64,000 bases of DNA, from contig JAZLLG010000044.1 in assembly GCA_045598045.1 (NCBI GenBank), forward strand, positions 29,161-93,160, read 5' to 3'. Numbering within the stretch: position 1 is the stretch's first letter; the number at the start of each line of letters is the position of its first letter. Shown here in pieces: positions 7,272 through 16,434 of this stretch. The DNA comes from RGIG3528 sp045598045 (GTDB taxonomy: Bacteria > Bacillota > Clostridia > Lachnospirales > Lachnospiraceae). Under the pieces are notes generated by a model that saw only the letters and a program-made list of their open reading frames with translations, did no database searches and was not told where the DNA came from. Position numbers and translations under genes: made by a program.

Positions 7272-8854
7272 TCAAGGTAATCCTTCAGCTTCTTTGCGCG
7301 GGTAGGATGACGAAGCTTTCTGAGTGCTTTTGCTTCAATCTGACGAATACGTTCACGGGTAACGTTGAACTCACGTCCTACCTCTTCAAGAGTACGCTGT
7401 CTGCCGTCATCAAGACCGAATCTCAGGCAAAGCACCTTCTGCTCTCTGTCTGTAAGTGTTCCGAGGACTTCCTTAATCTGCTCTCTGAGAAGAGTAAAGG
7501 CAGCGGAATCCTGAGGAGTGGGCATATGGTCATCTTCAATGAAGTCACCAAGATGTGAATCCTCTTCCTCGCCGATAGGTGTCTCGAGAGATACGGGTTC
7601 CTGGGAAATCTTCTGGATTTCGCGAACACGCTCAACAGGAATGCCCATTTCTTTTGCAATTTCGTCCGGGGACGGTTCACGACCGAGTTCCTGTAAGAGC
7701 TGACGCTGAATGCGGATGAGCTTGTTTATTGTTTCAACCATATGTACGGGAATACGAATGGTTCTTGCCTGATCTGCGATGGCACGTGTGATTGCCTGAC
7801 GAATCCACCATGTTGCATATGTGGAGAACTTGTATCCCTTTTCGTAGTCAAACTTTTCAACTGCCTTTATAAGTCCGAGGTTACCTTCCTGAATAAGGTC
7901 GAGGAACTGCATTCCTCGTCCTACGTAACGCTTTGCTATGCTGACAACAAGACGAAGGTTTGCCTCCGCAAGGCGGTTCTTGGCAGCTTCGTCGCCCTGT
8001 TCCATGCGTTTTGCAAGTTCAAGCTCCTCATCTGCGGAAAGGAGCGGAACTTTACCGATTTCCTTGAGGTACATTCTGACAGGGTCCTCAAGAGAAATGC
8101 CTTCGGGAACTGAAAGGTCAATCTTTGAAATATCTTCGATTTCTTCCATTTCATCAAGCTCACCGACAATGTCATCAGGCTCAAGAATGGAATCATCATC
8201 TGCAGAGAAATCAACAGCGTCATCCGTTACACGTAAAACATCGATGCCGCTCTTTTCGAGATAGTCGTAAACCTTTTCGATCTTGTTCGCATCAATTTCC
8301 ATGTCAGCAAGCACTTCATTGATTTCGGCAATCTCAAGTGTGTTCTTCTTTGACTGTCCAAGGCTTACAAGTTCATCAAGCTTCTCTTTTAATGTATGCT
8401 TGGCTTCGCCTTCGGCAGGCTTGTCTGCCTTCGCAGACTTTTCTGCCTTTGCGGGCTTTTCTTCCTTTGCAGGCTTTTCTTCCTTTGCAGGCTTGTCTGC
8501 CTTCGCGGGCTTTTCAGCCTTTGCAGGCTTTTCTTCCTTTACAGGCTTCTCTGCTTCCACGGGCTCAGCCTTTTTCGTGGTTGCCTTTTTTGTTGTTTTC
8601 TTTTCTTCCTTAGGCTCTTCAACCTTAACAGGCTCTGCTTCTTTAACCGTTTCCGGCTTCTTTGCGGCTGCCTTCTTAGCAGGCTTCTTTTCTTCCTTAG
8701 GCTCTTCGGCCTTAACAGGTTCTTCTTTCTTTGCCGCAGCCTTCTTAACGGGCTTCTTTTCTTCCTTGGCAGGCTCTGCCTTCTTTGCAGCCTTCTTTGT
8801 TGCTTTTACTTCTGTTTCGGGTTCCTGAATTTCTTCAACTTTCTTTTTGCTCAT
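7268..8854 (-). CDS. rpoD: Primary RNA polymerase sigma factor RpoD/SigA with long Lys/Ala/Pro/Glu-rich N-terminal extension
   Basis: Housekeeping sigma factor, 528 residues against about 370 in Bacillus. Residues ~155-225 are region 1.1-like, and from ~245 the protein is canonical: region 1.2/2 with DPVRMYLKEIG, LAEANLRLVVSIAKRY, DLIQEGNLGLIKAV, FSTYATWWIRQAI (the -10 recognition and melting helix), region 3, and region 4 with TLEEVGREFNVTRERIRQIE for the -35 element. Residues 1-152 are an added tail almost entirely K, A, P, E, V and T, in repeats. It probably emerges as a flexible, highly charged arm. The gene follows dnaG by 11 nt, the classical macromolecular-synthesis operon order. Confidence 0.97.
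   Translation of the reverse strand: MSKKKVEEIQEPETEVKATKKAAKKAEPAKEEKKPVKKAAAKKEEPVKAEEPKEEKKPAKKAAAKKPETVKEAEPVKVEEPKEEKKTTKKATTKKAEPVEAEKPVKEEKPAKAEKPAKADKPAKEEKPAKEEKPAKAEKSAKADKPAEGEAKHTLKEKLDELVSLGQSKKNTLEIAEINEVLADMEIDANKIEKVYDYLEKSGIDVLRVTDDAVDFSADDDSILEPDDIVGELDEMEEIEDISKIDLSVPEGISLEDPVRMYLKEIGKVPLLSADEELELAKRMEQGDEAAKNRLAEANLRLVVSIAKRYVGRGMQFLDLIQEGNLGLIKAVEKFDYEKGYKFSTYATWWIRQAITRAIADQARTIRIPVHMVETINKLIRIQRQLLQELGREPSPDEIAKEMGIPVERVREIQKISQEPVSLETPIGEEEDSHLGDFIEDDHMPTPQDSAAFTLLREQIKEVLGTLTDREQKVLCLRFGLDDGRQRTLEEVGREFNVTRERIRQIEAKALRKLRHPTRAKKLKDYLD
8417..8548 (-). repeat. Tandem 15-bp codon repeats in rpoD (KPAKE-type pentapeptides)
   Basis: Residues 103-146 of RpoD are about nine tandem pentapeptides of the form KPAK(E/A)E or KPAKAD, encoded by 15-bp units close enough in DNA (for example gcaggcttttcttcctt on the plus strand, repeated) to allow slippage. 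Upstream residues 31-106 contain three longer imperfect repeats of 23-29 residues, each starting EEKK. Confidence 0.9.
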
Positions 8855-8865
8855 TTTACTGCCCC

Positions 8866-10659
8866 TTAAAAAAGTTTAGTGTTCTTGTTTTTAAGTCTTA
8901 TCTGCTCCGCAAACAATTTGTTTACCTGAGCACTGTCACCGGCTTCGACAGCCTTTGCAAGTCCTGTTTCGATGGCTGAAAGCTTTATCTTTCTAACCAC
9001 GTCCTCAACGGCCTTCAGCCGCTCTGCCTCGCTCATATCACCTTTCAGTTCTGTCTGGAAAATCTCTCCGACCTTAAGCTGGTCATCCTTTTCCTCAAAA
9101 AGGTTTATGATGCGTGCCGCATTAACCGTCCCGCTTTGTTCGCATTCGGAAAAACTGATTTCGGCGACCTTTCTGAAAAGGTCATCGGTAAACTCCGAAG
9201 GCTCAATACATCCCTTAAGTTTACCATACAACGAAGGATCGCCTGCAAGATAAGTCAGCAGCAGCCTTTGCGGCTGTAACAGCTTCTCATCACGCTTTTT
9301 CTCCTCTTTGCTCTGAAAGTCCTTCTTCACGGATTCGCTTCGTTCGTAAGAATCCCCCCTCGATTTGGGACCTTCCTGTCCGGCAACTTTGATAAGCAGT
9401 TCATTAAAAGCTCTGTACGGTACGTCATAACGTTTAACGAAGGCGTCCTCGTAATTTTTTCTTGTAAGCTCATCCGGAAATTCCAAAAGCCGTCTCGCCA
9501 CCTCTTTGTAGAAGTCGGTCTTTTCTTTCGGATCCTCAAGATTGTGTCGTGATTTTATCACCTCGATCTCGAAGAAAAAGCTTCCTTCTGCTGTGTCGAT
9601 GCGCTTTTGATACTCCTCAGCTCCAAGCGCTTTAATGAACTCGTCGGGGTCCTTGTACGGCTTCATGTTTACAATCTTCACGGTGATTCCTTTTGCCTCA
9701 AGCATCGGAATTGCGCGAAGCGCGGCATTGATTCCCGCACCGTCCGAATCATAAGTAAGGTACACGTCCTTCACATATCTGCTTATCTTTGTGGCATGTT
9801 TGTCGGTAAATGCTGTACCGAGTGAGGCAACGGCCATTGTAAAGCCTGCCTGGTGCAGCGAAATTACATCCATATAGCCCTCACAAAGAAGGAAGTACCC
9901 CTTACGGGACAGTTTTGCATAATTTAGTCCGTAAAGGTTATTACTTTTATCAAAAACCCTGGTTTCGGGCGAATTAAGATATTTGGGCTCTCCGTCGCCC
10001 ATTACGCGCCCGCCGAAGGCTATGACTCTGTCTCGCTCGTCCATGATGGGAAACATGGCACGATTCCAGAACTTGTCCGTTGCTCCTTTTTCGGAAATGG
10101 TAACAAGCCCCGTATCCTTAAGGAAACTGTCTTCATATCCCTTTTCCTTAAGGAATTTGTACAAATCGTCGCTGTACGCATTTGAGTAGCCAAGGCCGAA
10201 ATGCTTAATTGTTTCATCGGTCAGGCCTCTCTTTTTAAAATAATTATCGGCAATTTTTCCTCTTTCTGTTTTCCTTGCCGAATAAAAATATGTTGCCGCA
10301 AGCTTATTTACTTCGAAAAGGCGTTGTATAAAGCTTTGCTGCGCTTTTTCTTCCGCTGACGCAGGGACGTCGGGAAGCTCTATTCCGGCCCGATCTGCAA
10401 GCACCTTCAACGCCTCCGGGAAGCTCAGGCTGTCATACTCCATAACGAATGTAATGGCATTCCCGCCCTTGTGGCATCCGAAGCAGTAAAACATCTGAGT
10501 TTGTGGGTTTACGGAAAACGATGCAGTTTTCTCACCGTGAAAGGGACAGCACGCCCAATAGCGGCCGCTCTTCTTTGTGAGATGGACATACATGCCCACA
10601 ACATCCTCAATGCTGTTTCGGGAACGAACTTCTTCAATTAGGTCTTCAGAATATTTCAT
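8866..10659 (-). CDS. dnaG: DNA primase DnaG
   Basis: Makes RNA primers at the replication fork. The 597-residue protein has the N-terminal zinc ribbon (C38, H41, C59, C62 in CCPFHGEK and FYCFGC), the catalytic core with LLCEGYMDVISLHQAG and the TOPRIM acidic YDSDGAG, and a C-terminal helicase-binding region of normal length. The ATG is immediately after the dgt stop codon with no gap. Order dgt-dnaG-rpoD is common in Clostridia. Confidence 0.97.
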   Translation of the reverse strand: MKYSEDLIEEVRSRNSIEDVVGMYVHLTKKSGRYWACCPFHGEKTASFSVNPQTQMFYCFGCHKGGNAITFVMEYDSLSFPEALKVLADRAGIELPDVPASAEEKAQQSFIQRLFEVNKLAATYFYSARKTERGKIADNYFKKRGLTDETIKHFGLGYSNAYSDDLYKFLKEKGYEDSFLKDTGLVTISEKGATDKFWNRAMFPIMDERDRVIAFGGRVMGDGEPKYLNSPETRVFDKSNNLYGLNYAKLSRKGYFLLCEGYMDVISLHQAGFTMAVASLGTAFTDKHATKISRYVKDVYLTYDSDGAGINAALRAIPMLEAKGITVKIVNMKPYKDPDEFIKALGAEEYQKRIDTAEGSFFFEIEVIKSRHNLEDPKEKTDFYKEVARRLLEFPDELTRKNYEDAFVKRYDVPYRAFNELLIKVAGQEGPKSRGDSYERSESVKKDFQSKEEKKRDEKLLQPQRLLLTYLAGDPSLYGKLKGCIEPSEFTDDLFRKVAEISFSECEQSGTVNAARIINLFEEKDDQLKVGEIFQTELKGDMSEAERLKAVEDVVRKIKLSAIETGLAKAVEAGDSAQVNKLFAEQIRLKNKNTKLF

Positions 10660-11712
10660 TTAGTAAACATCCCATCCAAAAGGAACCTTAATCTCCTTGA
10701 ACCGTGTTACCGCATAGCGGTCGGTCATACCGGAAACGTAGTCACAAACGACGCGGGGAACCTGTTCTCCCTCGTCAAGCATCCTTCGATAGTCCTCGGG
10801 CAAAAGATCGGGGTTCTTCATGTAGTAGTTGAACAGTTCGATTACAAGCTCTTCGGCTTTTGATTCCTGCCCCTTTGCCACGGGATTTGTATATACATTC
10901 GCAAACATCCACTCGCGAAGCTCTTTTGTGAGCTCCATAAGTCCATCGGACATCGTAACATCGTTCTTGCCGAAGGAAGTGCGGATTATGTCGTGAATTT
11001 CGTAGTTAAGTCTGGAAGTGAGAGTATGGCCGAGAACATCCGTAAAACGTCTCGGGATGTCACTTTCCTTGATGACGTTGCCACGGATGGCATCGTCAAT
11101 ATCGTGATTAATGTATGCAATCTTGTCGGAAAGCCTTACGATACGGCCTTCAAGTGTGCCGGGTATTGTGTCGACCTGGTGATTAACGATGCCGTCACGA
11201 ACTTCCCACGTAAGGTTCAGCCCTTCACCATGCTTTTCAAGCCTGTCAACTACGCGAAGGCTCTGCTCGAAGTGCTTGAAACCGAGATTTTCGGTGGATT
11301 CCTGAAGAATACGGTTTAATGCACGCTCTCCGGCATGTCCGAAAGGAGTATGTCCAAGATCGTGACCAAGCGCGATGGCATCGGTAAGGTCCTCGTTCAG
11401 ACGAAGTGCCTTGGCGATGGCTCTTGCAGTCTGATTTACCTCAAGCGTGTGGGTAAGTCTTGTGCGGTAGTGATCACCCTCAGGTGCAAGGAAGACCTGC
11501 GTTTTTCCGTTGAGACGTCTGAATGCTCTGCTGTAGAGGATCCTGTCTCGGTCTCTCTGAAAGCACGGACGGAGGTCGCATTCCTTTTCGTCCTTTTCGC
11601 GCCCTTTTGTCATGTCGGAAAATGAAGCATATTGAGAAAGGGTTTCATGCTCAAGTTCTTCTCGGTACTGACGTATAAGCTTGTTATCTTCAATAGGGAT
11701 TAATTCAATCAT
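10660..11712 (-). CDS. dgt: Deoxyguanosinetriphosphate triphosphohydrolase-like protein (HD family)
   Basis: A 350-residue HD-domain dNTP triphosphohydrolase, likely splitting dGTP or other dNTPs to nucleoside and tripolyphosphate to balance pools. Motifs in order: RDRILYSRAFRRLNGKTQVF, then TRLTHTLEV with the first metal-binding histidine, ALGHDLGHTPFGHAGE with the HD pair, and SDKIAYINHDIDDA with the last aspartate. Length fits the shorter Dgt type. Its ATG lies inside the queH 3' end (8-nt overlap) after GAAAGGAG, and dnaG follows with zero spacing, so the three are coupled. Confidence 0.93.
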   Translation of the reverse strand: MIELIPIEDNKLIRQYREELEHETLSQYASFSDMTKGREKDEKECDLRPCFQRDRDRILYSRAFRRLNGKTQVFLAPEGDHYRTRLTHTLEVNQTARAIAKALRLNEDLTDAIALGHDLGHTPFGHAGERALNRILQESTENLGFKHFEQSLRVVDRLEKHGEGLNLTWEVRDGIVNHQVDTIPGTLEGRIVRLSDKIAYINHDIDDAIRGNVIKESDIPRRFTDVLGHTLTSRLNYEIHDIIRTSFGKNDVTMSDGLMELTKELREWMFANVYTNPVAKGQESKAEELVIELFNYYMKNPDLLPEDYRRMLDEGEQVPRVVCDYVSGMTDRYAVTRFKEIKVPFGWDVY

Positions 11713-12364
11713 CTCTTTCTCCTTTCAATTCCTTTTCCCGAAGCGCCGCGTCTCTTTTTGAAAAGATGCAGCCGCAGTAGTTCTGCCTGTAAAGGCTGTA
11801 TTCATGTGACAATTCTATGGAGCGCTGGTATCCTCCCTTTTTCTTGAAGTCCGAAGGAAGGTAAACGGGCTCTCCTGTATTTCCCGAAAATATCGTGCTT
11901 CCGATTTCATTCAGAAGAGGAGCATTTTTCAAAGGGCTGATGGTGAGTGTCGTTGCAAAATAATCTGCGTTCAGCTCCTTTGCAACCTTGGCTGCCTCCG
12001 CAAGCCGAAGCTCAAAGCACTTTTTACATCTTGCGCCACCTTCGGGCTCGTTTTCCAGCCCTTTCACGGTGTCGTAAAATTCTCTTTCGTCATATCGCCC
12101 TTCGACAAGGGTGACAGGATTTTTGTGAGGTTGCTCCGCAATGAGCCTTTTAAGCTCATTCAGCCGTTCCTCGTATTCCTCTTTCGGAGAAATATTGGGG
12201 TTATAGAAAAAATCAGTAATTTCAAAGTAATCGGACAAATACTCCAAAACGTAGGAAGAGCAGGGCGCGCAGCAGCTGTGGAGCAGAAGCTTCGGCGTCC
12301 GTCCTTCTTTCGTAAGCTGTTCCAGAAGCTTATCCATTCTTTGTTGTGTGTTAAGCTGGTTCAT
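11705..12364 (-). CDS. queH: Epoxyqueuosine reductase QueH
   Basis: Catalyses the last step of tRNA queuosine modification, reducing epoxyqueuosine, as the non-orthologous alternative to QueG. The 219-residue protein has the DUF208 signatures: LLLHSCCAPCSSYVLEYL near the N-terminus (adjacent cysteine pair), YNPNISPKEEYEER, GGARCKKCFELRL, and near the end YCGCIFSK, giving the cysteines for the iron-sulfur and metal sites. The QueT transporter with a preQ1-like leader at 52.7 kb is a second queuosine gene in the window, suggesting that the organism salvages a precursor. Confidence 0.93.
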   Translation of the reverse strand: MNQLNTQQRMDKLLEQLTKEGRTPKLLLHSCCAPCSSYVLEYLSDYFEITDFFYNPNISPKEEYEERLNELKRLIAEQPHKNPVTLVEGRYDEREFYDTVKGLENEPEGGARCKKCFELRLAEAAKVAKELNADYFATTLTISPLKNAPLLNEIGSTIFSGNTGEPVYLPSDFKKKGGYQRSIELSHEYSLYRQNYCGCIFSKRDAALREKELKGERDD

Positions 12365-12376
12365 TCTCTCTCCGGA

Positions 12377-13429
12377 TTAAGCCAGAATCTCCTTCAGCGC
12401 AGCAACAAGCTTTTCCATCTCATCATCGGTGCCGATGGTGATGCGAAGTCTGTTGTCTATGCGAGGAGTTTTGAAATAGCGGACAAATATATGCTTCTCA
12501 CGAAGCTTCTCAAAAATCTCTTTTGCAGGCACAGACTTGTGTGTTGCAAAAAGGAAGTTTGTGCTTGAAGCAGGGAAGTCAAAGCCAAGTTCCTTAAGGC
12601 GCGTCCCGTACTTTTCACGGGTGGCCATAATCTTCTTTCTCGTCTCTTCGAAATATGCTTTATCCTTTAATGCTTCTGCTCCGCACATGATGGACGGATA
12701 GTTCATCGTATAGGAGTTGTAGGAATTACGCACATCAAACATATAGGAAATGAGCTTTTCGTTACCGATGGCAAAGCCTATGCGCATGCCGGCCATGGAA
12801 CGTGACTTTGAATATGTCATTACAACAAGTACGTTGTCATACTTCTTTGTAAGTTCAATGCAGGACTCCCCGCCGAAATCAACATAAGCTTCATCCACAA
12901 CAACAACCGAATCGGGATTATGCTTAACTATATCTTCGATGAAATCCCTGCTTTCGGAAATGGAAGTGGGGGCATTGGGATTTGCAATGACAATACCACC
13001 GTTTTCACGATAGTAGTCTTCTTTATTTATGCGAAAATCGTCGTCCAATGCGGGTGTTTCAAAGGGAATATTGTAGAGCTTCGCCCACACAGGATAGAAG
13101 GAATACGTGATGTCAGGAAAAAGCACCGGCTTCTTTCCGGTAAAAAATGTCAGAAACGCTGTTCCGAGAACATCGTCCGAACCTACGCCCATAAAAACGT
13201 TTTTAATGTCCACGCCGTAGTTTTCGGCAATCGCAGCTACAAGTTCCTTGGCGTCCGGCTTCGGATAAAGCTTGAGTTTGTCTGCGTTAAGTTCCGAAAG
13301 AAGCTTTCGCACGCCGGGTGCGGGCGGGTACGGGTTCTCATTTGTGTTAAGCTTCACCATATCCGCAAAATCCGGCTGTTCGCCGGGTATGTACGGGTCC
13401 ATTTTGCGGACGTTATCTTCCCATGACAT
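12377..13429 (-). CDS. hisC: Histidinol-phosphate aminotransferase
   Basis: PLP-dependent class I/II aminotransferase of histidine synthesis, 350 residues. Visible features: KLNTNENPYPP near the N-terminus, FMGVGSDDVL, IANPNAPTS, VDEAYVDFGG with the PLP-contacting Asp/Tyr, the Schiff-base lysine in YSKSRSMAGMRIGFAIG, and near the C-terminus RITIGTDDEMEKL. No other histidine genes are adjacent, as is common for hisC. Activity on other aromatic amino acids cannot be excluded. It is 12 nt from queH. Confidence 0.93.
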   Translation of the reverse strand: MSWEDNVRKMDPYIPGEQPDFADMVKLNTNENPYPPAPGVRKLLSELNADKLKLYPKPDAKELVAAIAENYGVDIKNVFMGVGSDDVLGTAFLTFFTGKKPVLFPDITYSFYPVWAKLYNIPFETPALDDDFRINKEDYYRENGGIVIANPNAPTSISESRDFIEDIVKHNPDSVVVVDEAYVDFGGESCIELTKKYDNVLVVMTYSKSRSMAGMRIGFAIGNEKLISYMFDVRNSYNSYTMNYPSIMCGAEALKDKAYFEETRKKIMATREKYGTRLKELGFDFPASSTNFLFATHKSVPAKEIFEKLREKHIFVRYFKTPRIDNRLRITIGTDDEMEKLVAALKEILA

Positions 13430-13450
13430 ATTGTCGCCTTTCCGAGTGCA

Positions 13451-14953
13451 TCAGCCGGGCAGCTGTGCGTTTCTCATTATGATGCCCGGGGCACCGTTAT
13501 TTGTAACATAATCCTTTGTGATGATAACACTTCCGATGTTGTCATCCTTTGGAATTTCATACATGATATCAAGCATAATTTCTTCGATAATGGCACGAAG
13601 TGCACGCGCACCGATATCGCGCTCCATGGCTCTGTCTGCAAGGGCATTGAGTGCATCCTCTTCGAACTTGAGTTCCACCTCGTCCATTGCAAGAAGCTTT
13701 GTGTACTGCTTGATTATTGCGTTCTTCGGAACTGTAAGAATGCGGACCATATCCTCTTTTGTAAGAGGCTTTAAGGAAAATACAACCGGAAGTCTGCCGA
13801 GAAACTCGGGAATCATACCAAACTCACGTAAATCCTCGGTTTTGACTTTCGCAAGAACGTCTTTGTCATCATCGTATTTGTCGTTCAGCTCGCCAAGGAA
13901 ACCAACCGCTGCCGCCTTGTTCAGACGTCTTTTGATGATAGCTTCCAAATCAGGGAAAGCGCCTCCGCATATGAAAAGGATATTGGAGGTGTCAACCGTT
14001 GTCATGGGAACCATGGCATTTTTGCTCATTGCACCCACGGGAACTTCTATTTCTGCGCCTTCGAGAAGCTTTAAAAGCCCTTGCTGAACGCTTTCACCGG
14101 AAACATCACGGCTGTTTGTAGTGTGCTTCTTTGCAAGCTTATCAATTTCATCGATAAAGATAATGCCCTTCTCTGCTCGTTCAACTTCGTTGTCAGCTGC
14201 CGCAAGAAGCTTGGAAACAACCGACTCAACGTCGTCACCGATGTAGCCCGCTTCTGTAAGACTTGTTGCATCGGCAATGGCAAGCGGGACGTTCAAAAGC
14301 TTTGCAAGTGTCTTTACAAGGTACGTTTTACCGCATCCTGTTGGACCGATCATAAGCATATTGGACTTTTCAAGCTCTATGCCGTCCTTTGCATCATCAA
14401 ATGCACGCTTGTAATGATTGTATACGGCAACGCTCATAACCTTTTTCGCGTATTCCTGTCCGACAACATAGTCGTCCAGCTCGGCTTTGATTATATGCGG
14501 TGCTTTGAGATTCTTAATGTCAAACTTTGCGTGTACATCCGGCTCGTCACTCTTCGGCTTTGCTTTTTTCTTTTTAAGCTTCTGATTCTGGGGAATGCTT
14601 CCCATATCACCGAGGAAAAAGCGGAAAAGATCGCTGATGCCGTTTCCGTCGTTATTGTTTCCTTTTTCGTCGTTGTCTCCATCCGAGGAAGCCTCACTGA
14701 GCTTCTTAAGCTCCTCGGGAGTGGGCATGCCGGGCATGGGCGGAAGTCCGAAAACCTGCATGGAACCGCTCTTGTCGATGGCGTCAAAAGACTTTTCAAG
14801 GCAGTCTGTGCAAAGGCACATGCCGCTCAAATGAACCATCTTTCCCGCCCTGCTTTCAGGCCTTCTGCAAAGCATGCAGACGTCTTCATAATCCTTGTCG
14901 TTGTCTGTATCTTCTGTTGTTTCGTTTAAATCTTTAATATCGTTGTCTGTCAT
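13451..14953 (-). CDS. clpX: Divergent ClpX-type AAA+ unfoldase
   Basis: Hexameric unfoldase that normally feeds ClpP. The 500-residue protein (family norm about 420) has an N-terminal zinc-binding domain (C26, C29, C48, C51), then an unusually long acidic Asp/Asn/Gly-rich and basic linker (~80-140), and the AAA+ module: Walker A GPTGCGKT (203-210), pore loop GYIG (236-239; usual GYVG), Walker B IIFIDEID, and TRDVSGE-like SRDVSGES. Two hallmark loops differ: the RKH loop is replaced by GAMSKNAM (~307-314), and the ClpP-docking IGF tripeptide reads VGF (350-352). No clpP or tig is near. It may be a second, specialised ClpX; I am sure of the family, less of ClpP partnership. Confidence 0.88.
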   Translation of the reverse strand: MTDNDIKDLNETTEDTDNDKDYEDVCMLCRRPESRAGKMVHLSGMCLCTDCLEKSFDAIDKSGSMQVFGLPPMPGMPTPEELKKLSEASSDGDNDEKGNNNDGNGISDLFRFFLGDMGSIPQNQKLKKKKAKPKSDEPDVHAKFDIKNLKAPHIIKAELDDYVVGQEYAKKVMSVAVYNHYKRAFDDAKDGIELEKSNMLMIGPTGCGKTYLVKTLAKLLNVPLAIADATSLTEAGYIGDDVESVVSKLLAAADNEVERAEKGIIFIDEIDKLAKKHTTNSRDVSGESVQQGLLKLLEGAEIEVPVGAMSKNAMVPMTTVDTSNILFICGGAFPDLEAIIKRRLNKAAAVGFLGELNDKYDDDKDVLAKVKTEDLREFGMIPEFLGRLPVVFSLKPLTKEDMVRILTVPKNAIIKQYTKLLAMDEVELKFEEDALNALADRAMERDIGARALRAIIEEIMLDIMYEIPKDDNIGSVIITKDYVTNNGAPGIIMRNAQLPG

Positions 14954-14968
14954 TTTACTCCGTAACTT

Positions 14969-16360
14969 TTAGTATGCATTTTTTGAGGAACCAAATACTG
15001 TTCTGAACATTATGTAAAAGTCAAAACCTACGTTCCAGTTTTCAATGTAGTAGATGTCGTAGTCTATACGACGTGTAATGGATGTATCCCCTCGGTAGCC
15101 ATTGACCTGGGCCCATCCGGTAATGCCGGGACGCACCTGGTGCTTAACCATATAGCGGGGAACCTCTTCTTTAAAAAGATCGACAAAGTACGGCCTTTCG
15201 GGTCTGGGTCCCACAAGGCTCATGTCTCCCTTAAGAACATTAATAAGCTGCGGAAGCTCATCAATGCTGGAGCTTCTGAGAAACTTACCTATCGGAGTGA
15301 CACGGCTGTCATGCTCCGTTGTCCACTTTGTTTTTTCTTCTTCCTCATCCTGAACTCTCATGGAGCGGAACTTATACATCATGAACTCTTTGTTGTGACG
15401 GCCGATTCGCGTCTGCTTGTAGATTATCGGGCCCTTGGATGTAAGCTTGACAAGAAGCGCAACTATAAGCATCGGAATGCCTGCAATCAGAAGAGCAATT
15501 GACGCAAGGACAATGTCCTCCGTGCGTTTTATGAAACGATTGCCAAGGTTGGAAAGCGGAATGCGGCGGATGTTGATGATGGGAAGTCCGTCAAAATCCT
15601 CTATCTCGGGATCGGAAGAAATAACATTTTTAAAATCCGGGCAGAAGCGTGTATGCACGCCCGCCTTTTCGCACGCATTTACTATGCGTCCAAGCTCATC
15701 GTAGCTGTCGATTCGAAGTGTGATAACAACCTCGTAAAGATCCGGGTCTTCCAGGCACTTTTCAAGCTCCTCAAGCTTTCCCGTTACAGACACTCCGCGA
15801 TACCTTGTGCCGATTTCCATGGAATCGTCAAGAATACCTTTTATGTTGTAGCCCCATCGGGCGTTAACCCGTACACGATCGATGTAGTTTTCGCATGTTC
15901 TGGAATAGCCTACGATAAGAACATTTTTTAAGTCCTTGCCTTTTTTTCTTCTGAACTTCAAAACAAGGCCGGCAAGCCATCGTTCTCCCAAATCCGCCAA
16001 AGTGTTTAAAGTAGCAAACACCGCCAAAAAGCTTCGGGAAATATCAACCTCTTTCATCAGGTACAAGAGGGCAAGTACGTAGAAAACGCCAAAAGCATTT
16101 GCTCTGACAACCACGAAGATGTTCTTTATTCTCGTCCTGCTGTGTCCGCTCTCATAAAGCCCTGTCCAGATAAAGATGAACAGGTAACCGATGAGAATGT
16201 ACACGATGTATGCCATGTACTGCGAAAAAGTAAGATGCTTGGCCTTTTCGTGAATAACAACAAAGCGGATAACATACGCGGCAATGTATGTCCCGAAAAC
16301 CAGCAGCATATCCACCACGGTCTGCAATTTAAATATTGGGTTTTTGCGTTGTTTTATCAT
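14969..16360 (-). CDS. Polyprenyl-phosphate sugar-1-phosphate transferase (exopolysaccharide initiation)
   Basis: Membrane enzyme that puts the first sugar-1-phosphate onto undecaprenyl phosphate. From ATG 16360 it has 463 residues: four N-terminal membrane helices (~10-115), a CoA-binding-like/Rossmann middle (LIVGYSRTCENYI), another hydrophobic segment (~ILASIALLIAGIPMLIVALL), and the catalytic domain with KQTRIGRHNKEF, YKFRSMR, SIDELPQLINVLKGDMS and VGPRPERP, RPGITGWAQVNGYRG. A longer frame to 16423 exists, but GGAGA sits before 16360 and the extra residues look non-native. Probably works with the ABC exporter pair 2 kb upstream. clpX follows 15 nt later. Confidence 0.9.
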   Translation of the reverse strand: MIKQRKNPIFKLQTVVDMLLVFGTYIAAYVIRFVVIHEKAKHLTFSQYMAYIVYILIGYLFIFIWTGLYESGHSRTRIKNIFVVVRANAFGVFYVLALLYLMKEVDISRSFLAVFATLNTLADLGERWLAGLVLKFRRKKGKDLKNVLIVGYSRTCENYIDRVRVNARWGYNIKGILDDSMEIGTRYRGVSVTGKLEELEKCLEDPDLYEVVITLRIDSYDELGRIVNACEKAGVHTRFCPDFKNVISSDPEIEDFDGLPIINIRRIPLSNLGNRFIKRTEDIVLASIALLIAGIPMLIVALLVKLTSKGPIIYKQTRIGRHNKEFMMYKFRSMRVQDEEEEKTKWTTEHDSRVTPIGKFLRSSSIDELPQLINVLKGDMSLVGPRPERPYFVDLFKEEVPRYMVKHQVRPGITGWAQVNGYRGDTSITRRIDYDIYYIENWNVGFDFYIMFRTVFGSSKNAY

Positions 16361-16403
16361 GCTTTCTCCGCAGTTCATAATGGTGAAGAAACCCCATTTA
16401 ACG

Positions 16404-16434
16404 AAAAAAGGGTACATTTCCACACGTACCCTTT
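16404..16434 (-). terminator. Terminator downstream of htrA, overlapping next promoter
   Basis: On the minus strand AAAGGGTAC (16426-16434) pairs with GTACCCTTT (16407-16415), 10-nt loop, followed by TTTTTT (16404-16409). The htrA stop is about 57 nt upstream. Confidence 0.8.

Noticed and set aside
8283..8828. Phe/Ser/Ala-rich frames opposite rpoD
   Set aside because: Products of the repeat-rich opposite strand of the rpoD extension.
14081..14929. 282-codon frame opposite clpX
   Set aside because: Antisense shadow of clpX with cysteine-rich, unlikely sequence.
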